In this document: positions 9,943 through 20,193 of the stretch, one piece after another | Position numbering within the stretch: the first letter of the stretch is position 1 | Layout: each line of letters opens with the position of its first letter | NCBI RefSeq assembly: GCF_028816455.1 | Contig: NZ_CP118246.1 | Location: 2,110,001 to 2,174,000 of the forward strand | DNA from: Devosia algicola | GTDB taxonomy: Bacteria; Pseudomonadota; Alphaproteobacteria; Rhizobiales; Devosiaceae | Length of the DNA stretch: 64,000 bases | Direction of reading: 5' to 3' | Made by a program: the position numbers and the translations under genes | The notes under the pieces: generated by a model | The model's database searches: none | Told to the model about the DNA's origin: nothing | Seen by the model: the letters and a program-made list of their open reading frames with translations, nothing else

Positions 9943-12210
9943 TCAAACCGGCAGGTTCTGCTTGTCGATCCATTCTTCGAGCAGCGAGCGCACCGAGACC
10001 CCGTCCGCACCATCCAGAAGCGCCGCTGATATCGCCTGCCGGATAGGCCCCAACTCCAGATTGAGCACCATTTCCTTGATCGGCCCAATCGAGGCTGGTC
10101 CCATCGACAGGCGCGTCATGCCAATGGCCAAGAGCGCCAGCGCTTCCACTGGCCGTCCCGCCAATTCGCCACACATGGTAATGGGCACATTGTAGCGCCG
10201 TGCCGCGTCCACGATATGGCGGAAGGCCCGCAATCGCGGCAGGCCGATGGCATCATAGGTACTCGACACCCGAGGATTGGCCCGATCCGACGCCGTCAGG
10301 AACTGCACCAGATCGTTGGACCCGATCGAAACAAAGTCAGCCTCAGGCAACAATTGGTCCAACTCGAACAACAGTGATGGCACCTCCACCATCACCCCAA
10401 GGCTCGACCTTGGATGGCACCAATTGCTCGGCGCGCCGCAGCCGTTCCAGGCTCCTTGGTAACAATCAGGCGGGTGCGCCGGAATTCAAATGTCTCGGTG
10501 ACCATGGGCACCAATATCTTGATCGGCTTGCCCTGGGCGGCAATCAACAGGGCACGCACCTGGGTCCGTAGCAGGCCGGGTCGATCCAGGCCCAGACGGA
10601 TCGAGCGATAGCCCATCGCCGGATTTTCCTCGACTGCCGAGCGCAAATAGGGGACGACCTTGTCGCCCCCTATATCGAGCAGACGGAAAACAATTGGTCG
10701 ACTGCCCGCAATCCGCATCGCCTCGGCATAAAGATCGACCTGCTCCTGCAGACGCGGCAGTTTTGAGGCAATCATGAATTGCAGTTCGGTGCGAAACAGC
10801 CCGACCCCGGACGCCCCGGTATCGTCGAGCATGGGCAGGTCCGCCACCAGCCCCGAATTGTGCAACAGCGTGACCGCCACCCCATCCTTGGTGACCGAGG
10901 GCAGATCCTTGAGTGCTGCATAGTGGGCACGCCGCTTGGCCGACAGACGCACCTTGTCGATATAGGTCTGTTCGATATCGGCCGTTGGACGCAGATGGGC
11001 GATCCCCGCCGTGCCATCCAGAATGATGTCGTCGCCGGTTTCAGACATGGAAACGATGGATTGGGCCTGTCCCACCGCCACAATCCCCAGCGAGCGCGCC
11101 ACAATAGCCACATGGGCCGTCGCCCCGCCTTCCTCAAGCACGATGCCGCGCAACTTTGTGCGGTCATATTCGAGCAGTTCCGCCGGTCCCATATTGCGGG
11201 CCACCAGAATGGCATTGTCGGGCAGGTTACGACCCAACCCCTGATGGTCGCCGGTCAATATGCGCAACAGCCGATTGGCCAGATCATCCAGATCATGCAA
11301 CCGGTCGCGTATATAGGGATCGGTCTGCCGCAACATGCGGGCGCGCGTGTCATTTTGCACCCGCTCGACCGCCGCTTCCGCCGACAGACCGTTCTCGATG
11401 GCTTCGGTCAATCGGTTGACCCAGCCCCGGTCATTGGCGAACATCCGGTAGGTTTCAAGGATTTCGCGATGGTCCGATGAGGGCTGCATGTCGCCGCGAT
11501 CCAGCATCGCGTCAATCGAAACCCGCATGCGCTCGAGCGCCGAGGTCAGCCTTTCGGTTTCCTGATCGGTGTCTTCGGCAATAAAATTGGTCACCACGAC
11601 GCGCGGGTCGTGCAGCACCACCGTGCCCAGCGCAATGCCATCGGTAAAACTGACGCCGTTGAACATGCGGGGCCGCCTGAGGTCGATATCGGACCCCGGC
11701 TTGATCAGATTGTCGAAATCCGAGGTCGCCACCATCTCAGCCAGAATTGTGGCCGTCGTGAGCATGGCTTCGATTTCGTCTTCGCCATAGCGACGCCGTT
11801 CGGCGTTTTGCACAACCAGCACGCCCAGCGTCTGTCCGGCCCGCAACACCGGCACACCCAGAAAGGCGTAGTAAGGATCTTCCCCGGTTTCAGGGCGATA
11901 GGCAAAGGCGGGATGGCTGGGCGCATCATCAAGGCTGAGCGGCTCGGCGTCCGCGGCAATTTGGCCAACCAGGCCCTCGCCCAGCCGCAGCGTCGTCATA
12001 TGCACCGATTCTGCCGCCAACCCCTTGGTCGCAAACAGGCTCGAGCGCGCCATCGTCGCGCAGCACGTAAAACGAGCACACATCGGCACGCATATTCAGC
12101 GCGATCAACGACACAATCTTGTCGAGGCGCTCCTGCGAGGCCAGCGGCTCCGCCATGGTTTCGCGCAGTTGCCGCAACAGCACGCGCGGGCCGCCAATAT
12201 TTGTGCCCAT
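9943..12210 (-). CDS. ptsP: Phosphoenolpyruvate-protein phosphotransferase PtsP (EI-Ntr), three frame breaks
   Basis: Enzyme I of the nitrogen phosphotransferase system, passing phosphate from PEP to NPr. Repaired length is 754 residues, normal for PtsP. An N-terminal GAF domain (ADVCSFYVLRDDGALELFATKG) is followed by the phosphohistidine swivelling domain, with EEGGATAHVAIVARSLGI containing the active His, and the PEP-binding TIM barrel with LFRTELQFM and, near the end, DFVSIGSNDLVQF plus the catalytic Cys in PITMCGELAG. Breaks lie at 12038-12039, 10450-10451 and 10401-10402. Each is an extra base in AGGCTC, and removing all three yields ELFATKG, TKELERLRRAEQL and KVELGVMVEV. It sits between lysC and prfA as in related genomes. 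Confidence 0.93.
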
Positions 12211-12252
12211 AGTGACTATGGCGACCTTGGCCGCCCCCCAATGACCCGGACG

Positions 12253-12272
12253 CGGCTGACAGGTCTCAGCCG
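12253..12272 (-). terminator. Hairpin between lysC and ptsP
   Basis: A 7-base inverted repeat CGGCTGA / TCAGCCG with a 6-base loop, in the short gap after the lysC stop. There is no U-tract, so it may only attenuate or stabilise the mRNA. Confidence 0.35.
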
Positions 12273-12276
12273 GGTC

Positions 12277-13539
12277 TCAGGCATTCTTCTTATCCAGTCC
12301 GTAATAAGTATGCAGAGCCCGAACCGCAAGCTCGGCATACTGATCGTCTATCAAAACCGACGTCTTGATTTCCGAAGTGGTGATCAACTGAATGTTGATT
12401 CCCTTGTCCGCCAGCGCTCGGAACATCGAGGACGCGACCCCGGCGTGAGAGCGCATCCCGACCCCGACAACCGATATTTTAGCGCCACCTTTGGAGCCGA
12501 CAATTTTAGCGTATTCGATATTCTTGTTGTTTTCGAGCGCATCGACAGCTTTTTCATATTCACCGTCAGGCACGGTAAAGGTGATATCGGTCACACTTCC
12601 GTCATCGGAAACATTTTGCACGATCATGTCGACTACGATCGAACGGTCTGCCAAGGCGCCAAATATATCGGCGGCGACACCGGGCTTGTCCTTGACGTCG
12701 CGCAAGGTGATTTTGGCTTCCGACTTGGCCAGCGTCACGCCCGAAACAATCTGCTTTTCCATGATCTCATCCTCGTCGCAAACCAGTGTACCGGGAATTC
12801 CGGGCGTTCCATCAGGCGCCAACTGCGGTGCCTCGGGATCATCAAAACTCGAGCGCACCACCAGCCGAACCTTATGCGCCATGGCCAGTTCGACCGAGCG
12901 GATCATCAGGACCTTGGCGCCCAGCGAAGCCATTTCCAGCATTTCCTCAAAGGAAATTTTTGATAATCGCTGCGCCTTGGGCACGATCCGCGGATCGGTT
13001 GTATAGACCCCGTCCACATCAGTATAAATTTCGCAGCGATCCGCGCCGACAGCGGCCGCCACCGCCACTGCACTGGTGTCCGAGCCGCCTCGGCCCAGTG
13101 TCGTAATGCGCTGATGCGGCGAAATCCCCTGGAAACCGGTAATGACCGGCACCCATCCCTGACGCAGTCGCTCGTCGAGCATTGTCGGATCGATGCCGGT
13201 AATCCGGGCCGCCCCATGGGCGTCGTCTGTATGGATAGGCACCTGCCAACCGGCAAAAGAGCGCGACTGAATGCCCATTTCGCTCAAAACGATGGCCATC
13301 AGGCCCGCCGTCACCTGCTCGCCCGACCCCACGACAGCGTCATATTCGCGCGCATCGTGAAATTTGCTGGCTTCATTGACCCAGCCAACCAGCTCATTGG
13401 TCTTGCCAGACATGGCCGAGACTACGACGGCAACCTCATTGCCCGCCTCCACTTCACGTTTGACGTGCCGAGCGGCCTGGCGAATACGTTCCACATTGGC
13501 AACCGAGGTGCCACCGAACTTGACGACTATGCGGGCCAT
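12277..13539 (-). CDS. lysC: Aspartate kinase
   Basis: Catalyses phosphorylation of L-aspartate, the committed step to lysine, threonine and methionine. The 420-residue monofunctional form begins with the kinase signature VVKFGGTSVANVERI; GRGGSDTSAVAVAAAVGAD and YTDVDGVYTTDPRIVP carry the substrate and ATP sites. Two C-terminal ACT domains (from about residue 265, with VVGVGMRSHAGVASSMF in the second) bind the feedback inhibitor. The frame is intact, including a GAGCT at 13390-13394, which shows that the motif is not always corrupted. Divergent from ubiG. Confidence 0.94.
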   Translation of the reverse strand: MARIVVKFGGTSVANVERIRQAARHVKREVEAGNEVAVVVSAMSGKTNELVGWVNEASKFHDAREYDAVVGSGEQVTAGLMAIVLSEMGIQSRSFAGWQVPIHTDDAHGAARITGIDPTMLDERLRQGWVPVITGFQGISPHQRITTLGRGGSDTSAVAVAAAVGADRCEIYTDVDGVYTTDPRIVPKAQRLSKISFEEMLEMASLGAKVLMIRSVELAMAHKVRLVVRSSFDDPEAPQLAPDGTPGIPGTLVCDEDEIMEKQIVSGVTLAKSEAKITLRDVKDKPGVAADIFGALADRSIVVDMIVQNVSDDGSVTDITFTVPDGEYEKAVDALENNKNIEYAKIVGSKGGAKISVVGVGMRSHAGVASSMFRALADKGINIQLITTSEIKTSVLIDDQYAELAVRALHTYYGLDKKNA

Positions 13540-13715
13540 TTGTGTCCCCGAACGACCGCCCCTTGATCGGGACGGCAGACTTTATTGGTTGGGCGCTGCC
13601 ATGCCACAAAGCCCGCGCGCAATCAACACTGCTTGCTGTCGCGCTTGCGCCGCGATGCCGCACTTGCCGCTAGAACCCCTATCGGCTCATATGAACCAAA
13701 CCAGCGGAGCCAGAA

Positions 13716-14459
13716 ATGACCGAAACCACGATCAACGAGGCCGAAGTCGCCAAATTCACGGCCATGGCCGAGGAGTGGTGGGACCCCACAGGCAAGTTCA
13801 AGCCGCTGCACAAATTCAGCCCGGTGCGCCTGGGCTATATTCGCGAGCATGCCCTGCGCCATTTTGACCGCGATGGCGCGACAATGCGCCCATTAGAAGG
13901 TTTGCGCGTACTCGACGTCGGCTGCGGCGGCGGGCTTCTGTGCGAACCGCTATCAAGACTTGGTGCCAGCGTCACCGGTATTGATGCGTCCGAGCGCAAT
14001 ATCAAGATCGCCACGCGGCACGCCGAACTTTCAGGCGTCGAGGTCAATTATCAGACAACCACCAGCGAGGCGCTTGTTGCCACCGGCACCCAGTTTGACA
14101 TCGTGCTCAATATGGAGGTGGTCGAGCACGTCGACAATGTGCCGCTCTATATGAAAAGTTGCGCCGATCTGGTCGCGCCGGGCGGCCTGATGCTGACCGC
14201 CACCCTCAACCGCACCGCCCGCGCCTTCGCGCTCGCCATCGTCGGGGCCGAATATGTTCTGGGCTGGCTGCCCAAGGGCACCCACGACTGGCACAAATTT
14301 TTAACCCCGGATGAAATTCGCGTTCTTTTGACCCGCAACGGCCTTGATATCACCGCCGAAACCGGCGTCGTTTATCACCCGCTGGCCGACGAATGGCGCA
14401 AATCCAGAGACATGGCGATCAACTATATGATCATGGCGCAAAAACCGGCCCAGGGCTGA
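13716..14459 (+). CDS. ubiG: 3-demethylubiquinone-9 3-O-methyltransferase
   Basis: SAM-dependent O-methyltransferase acting twice in ubiquinone synthesis. The 247-residue sequence has the family N terminus EVAKFTAMAEEWWDPTGKFKPLH, SAM motif I VLDVGCGGGLLCEPLSRLG at residues 66-84, and the late conserved GTHDWHKFLTPDEI segment. The ATG at 13716 fits known UbiG starts. Divergently transcribed from lysC, an arrangement common in Hyphomicrobiales. Length and motifs are complete. Confidence 0.93.
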   Translation: MTETTINEAEVAKFTAMAEEWWDPTGKFKPLHKFSPVRLGYIREHALRHFDRDGATMRPLEGLRVLDVGCGGGLLCEPLSRLGASVTGIDASERNIKIATRHAELSGVEVNYQTTTSEALVATGTQFDIVLNMEVVEHVDNVPLYMKSCADLVAPGGLMLTATLNRTARAFALAIVGAEYVLGWLPKGTHDWHKFLTPDEIRVLLTRNGLDITAETGVVYHPLADEWRKSRDMAINYMIMAQKPAQG

Positions 14460-14463
14460 CCAC

Positions 14464-14841
14464 TCAGGATTTTGCGCTGCTCAGGCGCAAATAATAGCCA
14501 TCGGGATCAGCAACGCGAAAGTCGTTCAGCCCCCACGACTGAGCCTGAAGTGGACTTGAGATTGGCCACCCGCTTTCCATGACAGCCCGATAGGCAGCCT
14601 CGATATCCACAAGTTCGAGCACGATCTCGATCCCCTTGCCCAACTGCCCACCCGCGTTGAGTTGAACCGGGTGGCCAGTTGGAAGACTATTTCGATCATT
14701 GAGCGCGACTATTGCGCCGTCGCGCTGCAAGGAAATATATGGCCCCGCCTGTCCGGGCAAAGCCGAAAAGCCCAATACTTCGGTGTAAAACCGCTGCGAA
14801 GCTGCCAGATCATCGACAAACAATTCAAGCCTAAGTCTGGT
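14464..14841 (-). CDS. VOC family domain, in frame with the upstream DUF1003 gene
   Basis: About 125 residues of a glyoxalase/bleomycin-resistance-type fold: TRLRLELFVDDLAASQRFYTEVLGF at the start and WGLNDFRVADPDGYYLRL at the end, the usual VOC boundaries. I find no convincing start codon or ribosome site at its beginning; after repair of the upstream DUF1003 gene the frame runs straight through from it. It may be the C-terminal half of a fusion, or a separate gene whose upstream stop has been lost through an indel in the AAAA run near 14851. The substrate is unknown. Confidence 0.65.
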   Translation of the reverse strand, partial: TRLRLELFVDDLAASQRFYTEVLGFSALPGQAGPYISLQRDGAIVALNDRNSLPTGHPVQLNAGGQLGKGIEIVLELVDIEAAYRAVMESGWPISSPLQAQSWGLNDFRVADPDGYYLRLSSAKS

Positions 14842-15361
14842 GTGCGCGCGGTTTTGCTGCTGCAGTTCTTCGACCGTATTGGTGAGGCCCAAAACCTCTT
14901 TTTCACGCATTTGATCGATCTTGGTATGCAGCAACACGATTTGCTCCTGCATCAGGCTCGATTTCGAGTTCGGCCTTGATATTGATGCGATAGTCATTTT
15001 CAGCCTGACGCCGATCAATATCCTGCTGTCGGTTCTGGCTCATCATGATGAATGGCGCCGCATAGGCTGCCTGGAATGACAGCGCCAGATTGAGCAGAAT
15101 GAATGGGTACGGATCCCAGCGCATCACCAGCCCGGTGACGTTCAGCGCCACCCAGACCACCAGAATGCTGGTTTGAATGATAATGAACCGCCACGATCCC
15201 ATGGTCGCCGCGACCTGATCGGCGATATTTTGCCCGCGCGACACATCCGCTGGACGCGCGGCCGATTTGTTCTGCCGCTGCTGGCGACGCAACGCCCGCA
15301 ACTCCTTAAGCATTTTTGCCTCGGTATCGCGCAATTGCTTTTTCTGGGCCTTGTCGTCCAC
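14842..15361 (-). CDS. DUF1003 domain-containing membrane protein (frame break)
   Basis: A small membrane protein of unknown function. It starts at a GTG at 15361 with AAGGAG seven bases upstream. A charged coiled-coil N terminus ([17 protein letters not shown]) precedes the DUF1003 core: [18 protein letters not shown], a transmembrane segment, [22 protein letters not shown], then [12 protein letters not shown]. An extra G at 14955-14956 (AGGCTC) breaks the frame; removal gives [20 protein letters not shown] and a C-terminal coiled coil, as in other DUF1003 proteins. The repaired frame continues into the VOC domain without a stop, for a total of 298 residues. Confidence 0.75.
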
Positions 15362-15509
15362 GTCTGCACTCCTTGGTCGCGTGAACCGCCTTGGACCGAC
15401 ATATCGGCGTCGGGTCGAAGCTATCTTCACGCTGCGAAAAAGAGCCTTTAGCGCCTCACAGGAGAGGTCGCCACAAAATCCGATCCATCGTGTCTCACCA
15501 TGCAAGCAG

Positions 15510-15529
15510 TACCGTACGGTACGGTACGG
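15510..15529. repeat. Tandem TACGG repeats upstream of ilvD
   Basis: TACCG followed by three copies of TACGG, so that the palindrome ACCGTACGGT (15511-15520) overlaps further half-sites. It lies about 85 bases upstream of the ilvD start and is followed by a T-run. It could be an operator or simple sequence variation. Confidence 0.5.
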
Positions 15530-15614
15530 TTTTTGGTTGCCGCTGGTTCTAATTGGGTCTAAAAGAACCCCAACAACTGTTGTGCCGACAGCACTGAACC
15601 GCCGAGGAATTCTC

Positions 15615-17456
15615 ATGCCCGCATATCGTTCACGCACCACCACTCACGGCCGCAACATGGCCGGCGCCCGCGGCCTTTGGCGCGCCACCGGCATGAAGGA
15701 TGGCGATTTCGGCAAGCCCATCATTGCAGTGGTCAATTCCTTCACCCAGTTCGTGCCCGGCCATGTGCATCTCAAGGATCTTGGCCAGTTGGTTGCCCGC
15801 GAAATTGAAGCGGCAGGCGGTGTCGCCAAGGAATTCAACACCATTGCGGTCGATGATGGCATCGCCATGGGCCACGACGGCATGCTCTATTCACTGCCCA
15901 GCCGCGACCTGATCGCCGACAGCGTTGAATATATGGTCAACGCCCACTGCGCCGACGCCATGGTCTGCATTTCCAATTGCGACAAGATCACCCCGGGCAT
16001 GCTGATGGCTGCCATGCGCATCAATATTCCGGTGGTCTTTGTCTCTGGCGGCCCCATGGAAGCGGGCAAGGCCATGATCAAGGGTCAGTTGCAGGCACTC
16101 GATCTGGTCGACGCCATGGTTGCAGCCGCCGACGACAGCTACACCGACATCGAAATCGCCACCATTGAGGAAGCCGCCTGCCCCACTTGCGGTTCCTGCT
16201 CGGGCATGTTCACCGCCAATTCGATGAACTGCCTGACCGAAGCCCTCGGCCTTTCCCTGCCTGGCAATGGCTCGACCCTGGCAACCCATTCCGACCGCAA
16301 GCGCCTGTTCCAGGAAGCCGGGCACCTGATTGTTGATCTGGCCAAACGCTGGTATGAGCAGGACGATGCTTCGGTGCTGCCCCGTTCCATCGCCACCAAG
16401 TCGGCCTTCAACAACGCCATGGCGCTCGATATTGCCATGGGCGGTTCCACCAACACTGTCCTGCACATTCTGGCCGCCGCCCATGAAGGCGATGTTGATT
16501 TCACCATGGACGACATCGATGCGCTGTCGCTAAAAGTGCCGGTCTTGTGCAAGGTGGCGCCCGCCAAGCAGGATGTCCACGTTGAGGACGTTCACCGCGC
16601 CGGTGGTATCATGGCCATTCTTGGCCAATTGGATCGCGCCAATCTGATCAACCGCGATGAACCCACAATTCACGCCGCTACCATGGGCGACGCCATCGAC
16701 AAATGGGACATTACCCGCACCAATTCCGAAGCCGTGCGCAATTTCTTCATGGCCGCGCCCGGCGGCGTGCGCACCACCCAGGCTTTTTCCCAATCCAATC
16801 GCTGGGCCGAACTGGATCTGGATCGCGCAAAGGGCGTTATTCGCTCGCCCGATCATCCCTTCTCCAAAGATGGTGGTCTGGCCGTGCTCAAAGGCAATAT
16901 CGCCATTGATGGCTGCATCGTCAAAACCGCTGGCGTTGATGAATCGATCCTCAAATTCACCGGCCCCGCCCGCGTTTTCGAAAGTCAGGACGCCACCGTC
17001 AAAGCGTTGCTGCACAATGAAATCAAGGCAGGCGACGTGATCGTCATCCGTTACGAAGGCCCGCGTGGTGGCCCCGGCATGCAGGAAATGCTCTATCCAA
17101 CCAGCTATTTGAAATCCAAGGGATTGGGCAAGGACTGCGCTCTGATCACCGATGGCCGTTTTTCCGGCGGCACCTCGGGACTCTCGATTGGCCATTGTTC
17201 ACCAGAGGCGGCTGAAGGGGGCACCATCGGGCTGGTGCGCGAAGGCGACACCATTGAAATCGACATCCCAAACCGCTCGATCAGTTTGCTGGTATCCGAC
17301 GATGAATTGGTCCAGCGTCGTCACGATCAGGAAGCCTTGGGTTGGAAACCCGCCCATCCGCGCAAGCGCAATGTCACGACGGCCCTTAAGGCCTACGCTG
17401 CATTCGCCACCAGCGCCGCCCGCGGCGCTGTCCGCGATCTGGGTGATCTAGGCTAA
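15615..17456 (+). CDS. ilvD: Dihydroxy-acid dehydratase
   Basis: Iron-sulphur dehydratase forming the 2-keto acids of valine, leucine and isoleucine. The 613-residue protein has the start [20 protein letters not shown], Fe-S cysteines in [12 protein letters not shown] and [19 protein letters not shown], and the C-terminal [18 protein letters not shown] region with the catalytic serine. The open frame extends upstream, but homologues start at this ATG. It appears monocistronic, with a strong hairpin just past the stop. No leader peptide or attenuator was recognised. Confidence 0.95.
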   Translation: MPAYRSRTTTHGRNMAGARGLWRATGMKDGDFGKPIIAVVNSFTQFVPGHVHLKDLGQLVAREIEAAGGVAKEFNTIAVDDGIAMGHDGMLYSLPSRDLIADSVEYMVNAHCADAMVCISNCDKITPGMLMAAMRINIPVVFVSGGPMEAGKAMIKGQLQALDLVDAMVAAADDSYTDIEIATIEEAACPTCGSCSGMFTANSMNCLTEALGLSLPGNGSTLATHSDRKRLFQEAGHLIVDLAKRWYEQDDASVLPRSIATKSAFNNAMALDIAMGGSTNTVLHILAAAHEGDVDFTMDDIDALSLKVPVLCKVAPAKQDVHVEDVHRAGGIMAILGQLDRANLINRDEPTIHAATMGDAIDKWDITRTNSEAVRNFFMAAPGGVRTTQAFSQSNRWAELDLDRAKGVIRSPDHPFSKDGGLAVLKGNIAIDGCIVKTAGVDESILKFTGPARVFESQDATVKALLHNEIKAGDVIVIRYEGPRGGPGMQEMLYPTSYLKSKGLGKDCALITDGRFSGGTSGLSIGHCSPEAAEGGTIGLVREGDTIEIDIPNRSISLLVSDDELVQRRHDQEALGWKPAHPRKRNVTTALKAYAAFATSAARGAVRDLGDLG

Positions 17457-17464
17457 GAAAAATC

Positions 17465-17490
17465 AGGCGCGGCAACTGCCTGCCGCGCCT
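17465..17490 (+). terminator. Hairpin downstream of ilvD
   Basis: A perfect 10-base inverted repeat AGGCGCGGCA / TGCCGCGCCT with a 6-base loop, eight bases past the ilvD stop. There is no clear T-run, so termination strength is uncertain. The remaining bases to 17637 hold nothing I recognise. Confidence 0.55.
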
Positions 17491-17637
17491 ACCAAACTGC
17501 CCGATGACAATAATCTGGCTTTCCCATCTCGCTCATGCTAGAGCCGCGTTCAGCCGAAGGCGGTCTGCCAAGACTGCCGGTTGGTCAGGCTCGATGGCGG
17601 GGATTCCACCCTCCCCATCGCGCCGACCTAAAACTCT

Positions 17638-18507
17638 TCAGCCCTTCTTGCCGACTTTATCCAGTGTCGCAAAATCTGCGTCGTTGAGACTTATTGCGGC
17701 TGCCGCAACATTGTCTTCGAGATGCTTTACCTTGCCGGTGCCCGGGATGGGCAGCATGACCGGCGAACGCTTCAACAACCACGCCAGGGCGATCTGACTG
17801 GGTGAAGCATTGTGCTTTTCGGCAATCGCGCGTGCCGCTTCATTACCGCTCACCAGTTCACCCCCCGCCAGTGGAAACCAAGGAATAAAACCGATGCCAT
17901 TGGCCTCGCAATAATCCAGCACATCCTCACTTTCGCGATTGGCGAAATTATAGTGGTTCTGCACTGTCGTCACGGCGAAATATTTCTGTGCGTCCTTGAT
18001 ATCGTTGACGCTCACATTGCTCAGACCGGCGTGGCGGATCACCCCATCATGCTTAAGCTGTGCCACAGCTTCGAATTGGGCCTCGCGCGGCGTCTGCTGA
18101 TCGATCCGGTGCAATTGCCAAAGATCGATCACGTCAACCTTGAGCCGCACCCGGCTCAGCATGGCGCCCTGCCGCAAAAATTCAGGTCGCCCCACATGAT
18201 GCCATTTTCCGGGCCCCGTACGCGTCAACCCACCCTTGGTCGCAATAATCGTTCCCTTGTCATAAGGGGCCAGCACCTCACCAATCAGCCGTTCGCTGAC
18301 ATAGGGACCATAGCTTTCGGCCGTATCGACTAAATTGACCCCCAGTTCCGGCAGTCGCGCCAGCGTTTTTCTGGCCGCATCGGCATCTTCTGGTTCGCCC
18401 CATATGCCATTGCCGGTGACCCGCATGGCCCCAAAGCCCAACCGATTGACCTCAAGATCGCCGCCAATGGAAAATGTGCCCGCTTGCGCTGCATTTGTTT
18501 CTGTCAC
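17638..18507 (-). CDS. Aldo/keto reductase
   Basis: NAD(P)H-dependent oxidoreductase of the AKR superfamily, 289 residues. The family signatures are [12 protein letters not shown] near the N terminus, the catalytic Asp/Tyr in [15 protein letters not shown], Lys in IIATKGGL, and His in [10 protein letters not shown]. The C-terminal [14 protein letters not shown] segment holds the cofactor phosphate site. I start at the GTG at 18507, which has AAGGAGATGAAAC just upstream; the frame is open further but adds atypical sequence. The substrate is unknown. Convergent with ilvD. Confidence 0.87.
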   Translation of the reverse strand: MTETNAAQAGTFSIGGDLEVNRLGFGAMRVTGNGIWGEPEDADAARKTLARLPELGVNLVDTAESYGPYVSERLIGEVLAPYDKGTIIATKGGLTRTGPGKWHHVGRPEFLRQGAMLSRVRLKVDVIDLWQLHRIDQQTPREAQFEAVAQLKHDGVIRHAGLSNVSVNDIKDAQKYFAVTTVQNHYNFANRESEDVLDYCEANGIGFIPWFPLAGGELVSGNEAARAIAEKHNASPSQIALAWLLKRSPVMLPIPGTGKVKHLEDNVAAAAISLNDADFATLDKVGKKG

Positions 18508-18612
18508 CGTTTCATCTCCTTTTGGAATAGTCGGTCCGCGGCGGCCAATATAGGGCCATCCGCACCGGCCTCTCAAAGCCAACGCGTCAAATTCGGATTG
18601 GCTCAAAAGCCA

Positions 18613-19038
18613 TCAGTTTTTATCGTCGGGAAATTCCGGTAGCGGCATCAATTCAATGCCCTCATCGACCAGATCAACCACTTCGTCTCGGCTCGCCTGA
18701 CCGTAAATGCCACGCGCCGGAGCATCATTATAGTGGATCTTGCGGGCTTCTTCGGCAAATTTATCGCCCACATTATCCGCTTCATTCACCACCTTGTCGC
18801 GCCAGGCCTTGAGGGCCGTCCGCAGCTTTTCGGCTTCGACGGGCGTATGAGCGATATTGAGTTTGCCCACTACTTTTCGCGCCACCGCTGGCGCCATCAT
18901 CGCCTTGGTGACGGCCGATGAATTGCACTGGGGACAGATGACAATCTGGCGCGCCGACTGCTCGTCAAACGCCTCGGCGTTTTTGAACCACGCCTCGAAC
19001 TCATGATGCTGCTCACAAATCAGCGCGTATTGGATCAC
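18613..19038 (-). CDS. DUF1178 family protein
   Basis: A 141-residue cytoplasmic protein of unknown function. The N terminus MIQYALICEQHHEFEAWFKN with a Cys/His pair, and CPQCNSSAVTKAMMAP with a second CxxC, suggest a small zinc ribbon of the FmdB type. The end (ARGIYGQASRDEVVDLVDEGIE LMPLP in two parts) is the conserved DUF1178 tail. Its start overlaps the stop of the nitrilase-type gene by four bases, so the two are translationally coupled, an arrangement known from related bacteria. Confidence 0.85.
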   Translation of the reverse strand: MIQYALICEQHHEFEAWFKNAEAFDEQSARQIVICPQCNSSAVTKAMMAPAVARKVVGKLNIAHTPVEAEKLRTALKAWRDKVVNEADNVGDKFAEEARKIHYNDAPARGIYGQASRDEVVDLVDEGIELMPLPEFPDDKN

Positions 19039-19895
19039 GCCATACCCTTTCGCAATTGCCGGGCCGCTAGGTCTGCTTGCCGCTTTAACCCGAACCTGCG
19101 GGTGTTGGCCAGTGCTGGAATACGCTCGCGCGCGGCGCTGACCTCGGCAAGGTCAATATCGGCCACTACAACGCCCTGTGTGTCGTCGGCTCGTTCGGCA
19201 ATGATCCGCCCCCACGGGTCAACAATCATTGAATGCCCATAGGTGGCGCGACCGTTTTCATGGTGCCCACCTTGCGCCGCTGCAATCACATATGAGCCGG
19301 TTTCAATCGCTCGCGCCCGCAGCAGCACCTCCCAGTGCGCTTCGCCCGTCGGCACCGTAAATGCTGCGGGAACCGCCATCACATTGGCCCCGGCGTTCGC
19401 CAACAGGCTGTAGAGCGCGCCAAATCGGACATCATAGCAAATGCTCATGCCCAGCGTGAACGGCTCAAGCGGCGCGACCACAGCCTCCTGCCCGGCACTA
19501 TAACTGTCGCTTTCGCGGTAGGCCTTGATCCCGCTCAAGGTCGCATCGAACAAATGGATCTTGTCATACTGCGCTACGATAGCGCCATCTGGGCCAAAAA
19601 GCACACTCCGATTGGCAAATTTGCCAGTCTCCAATGCTACCGCCAGCGACCCCAGGTGCAGATGAATGCCCAGCCTTGCCGCCAGCGCTCCAAGCGCTGT
19701 GATCCCCGGATTGCCCTCAAACTGGCCAGCCTCGCGCGCAAGACCCACGCGATCCTCGGCAAAAACCAGGCTGACCTCAGGCGTCAGCACATAACACGCC
19801 CCCTCATTGGCCGCACGGGTTACAAGCCCTGCCAAAATCTCGAGATTAGGCTCGGCCTGCATGCCCGATCGCATCTGTATCGCGGCAATTCTCAT
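19035..19895 (-). CDS. Carbon-nitrogen hydrolase (Nit2/omega-amidase-like)
   Basis: A 286-residue nitrilase-superfamily amidohydrolase. The catalytic triad is visible: Glu in LTPEVSLVF, Lys in YDKIHLFDA and Cys in SICYDVRFG. Sequence and context (grxC upstream, DUF1178 downstream) fit the Nit/omega-amidase branch that repairs deaminated glutathione or hydrolyses alpha-ketoglutaramate; the exact substrate is inference. The gene is intact and follows grxC closely on the same strand, so grxC-nit-DUF1178 probably form an operon. Confidence 0.87.
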   Translation of the reverse strand: MRIAAIQMRSGMQAEPNLEILAGLVTRAANEGACYVLTPEVSLVFAEDRVGLAREAGQFEGNPGITALGALAARLGIHLHLGSLAVALETGKFANRSVLFGPDGAIVAQYDKIHLFDATLSGIKAYRESDSYSAGQEAVVAPLEPFTLGMSICYDVRFGALYSLLANAGANVMAVPAAFTVPTGEAHWEVLLRARAIETGSYVIAAAQGGHHENGRATYGHSMIVDPWGRIIAERADDTQGVVVADIDLAEVSAARERIPALANTRRFGLKRQADLAARQLRKGMA

Positions 19896-19912
19896 CGCCC
19901 CTCGCCTGTTTT

Positions 19913-20167
19913 TTAGGAGGCCAGCAGCTTGTCTAGCCGCCCCTCCCGCTCCAATGCCGCCATATCATCATAACCACCAACATGGGTTTGCCCGATAAAA
20001 ATCTGCGGCACCGTTCGCCGACCATTGGCGCGCTGCGTCATCTGGGCGCGAAGACTGGGGTCAAGCACGGTAATTTCTTCATAATCGGCCCCCTTTTGCA
20101 CCAATAGCGACTTGGCGGCATGGCAGTACGGGCAGGTCGGGGTTGTATAGATTTCGATCTTTGCCAA
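19913..20167 (-). CDS. grxC: Glutaredoxin 3
   Basis: Small dithiol glutaredoxin (84 residues) that reduces disulfides with glutathione in the cytoplasm. It has the active site TPTCPYCHAAK, the cis-Pro region RRTVPQIFIG and GGYDDMAALE for glutathione binding. I prefer the TTG at 20167 (product beginning with AKIEIY), since GGAG stands six bases upstream; a GTG at 20179 would add four residues and leave no ribosome site. Expected to be cotranscribed with comF upstream. Confidence 0.9.
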   Translation of the reverse strand: MAKIEIYTTPTCPYCHAAKSLLVQKGADYEEITVLDPSLRAQMTQRANGRRTVPQIFIGQTHVGGYDDMAALEREGRLDKLLAS

Positions 20168-20193
20168 TTTTTTCTCCACGGGTACTTTCCGCC

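Noticed and set aside
17504..17797. Plus-strand ORF after ilvD
   Set aside because: Overlaps the aldo/keto reductase on the other strand and lacks any family feature.
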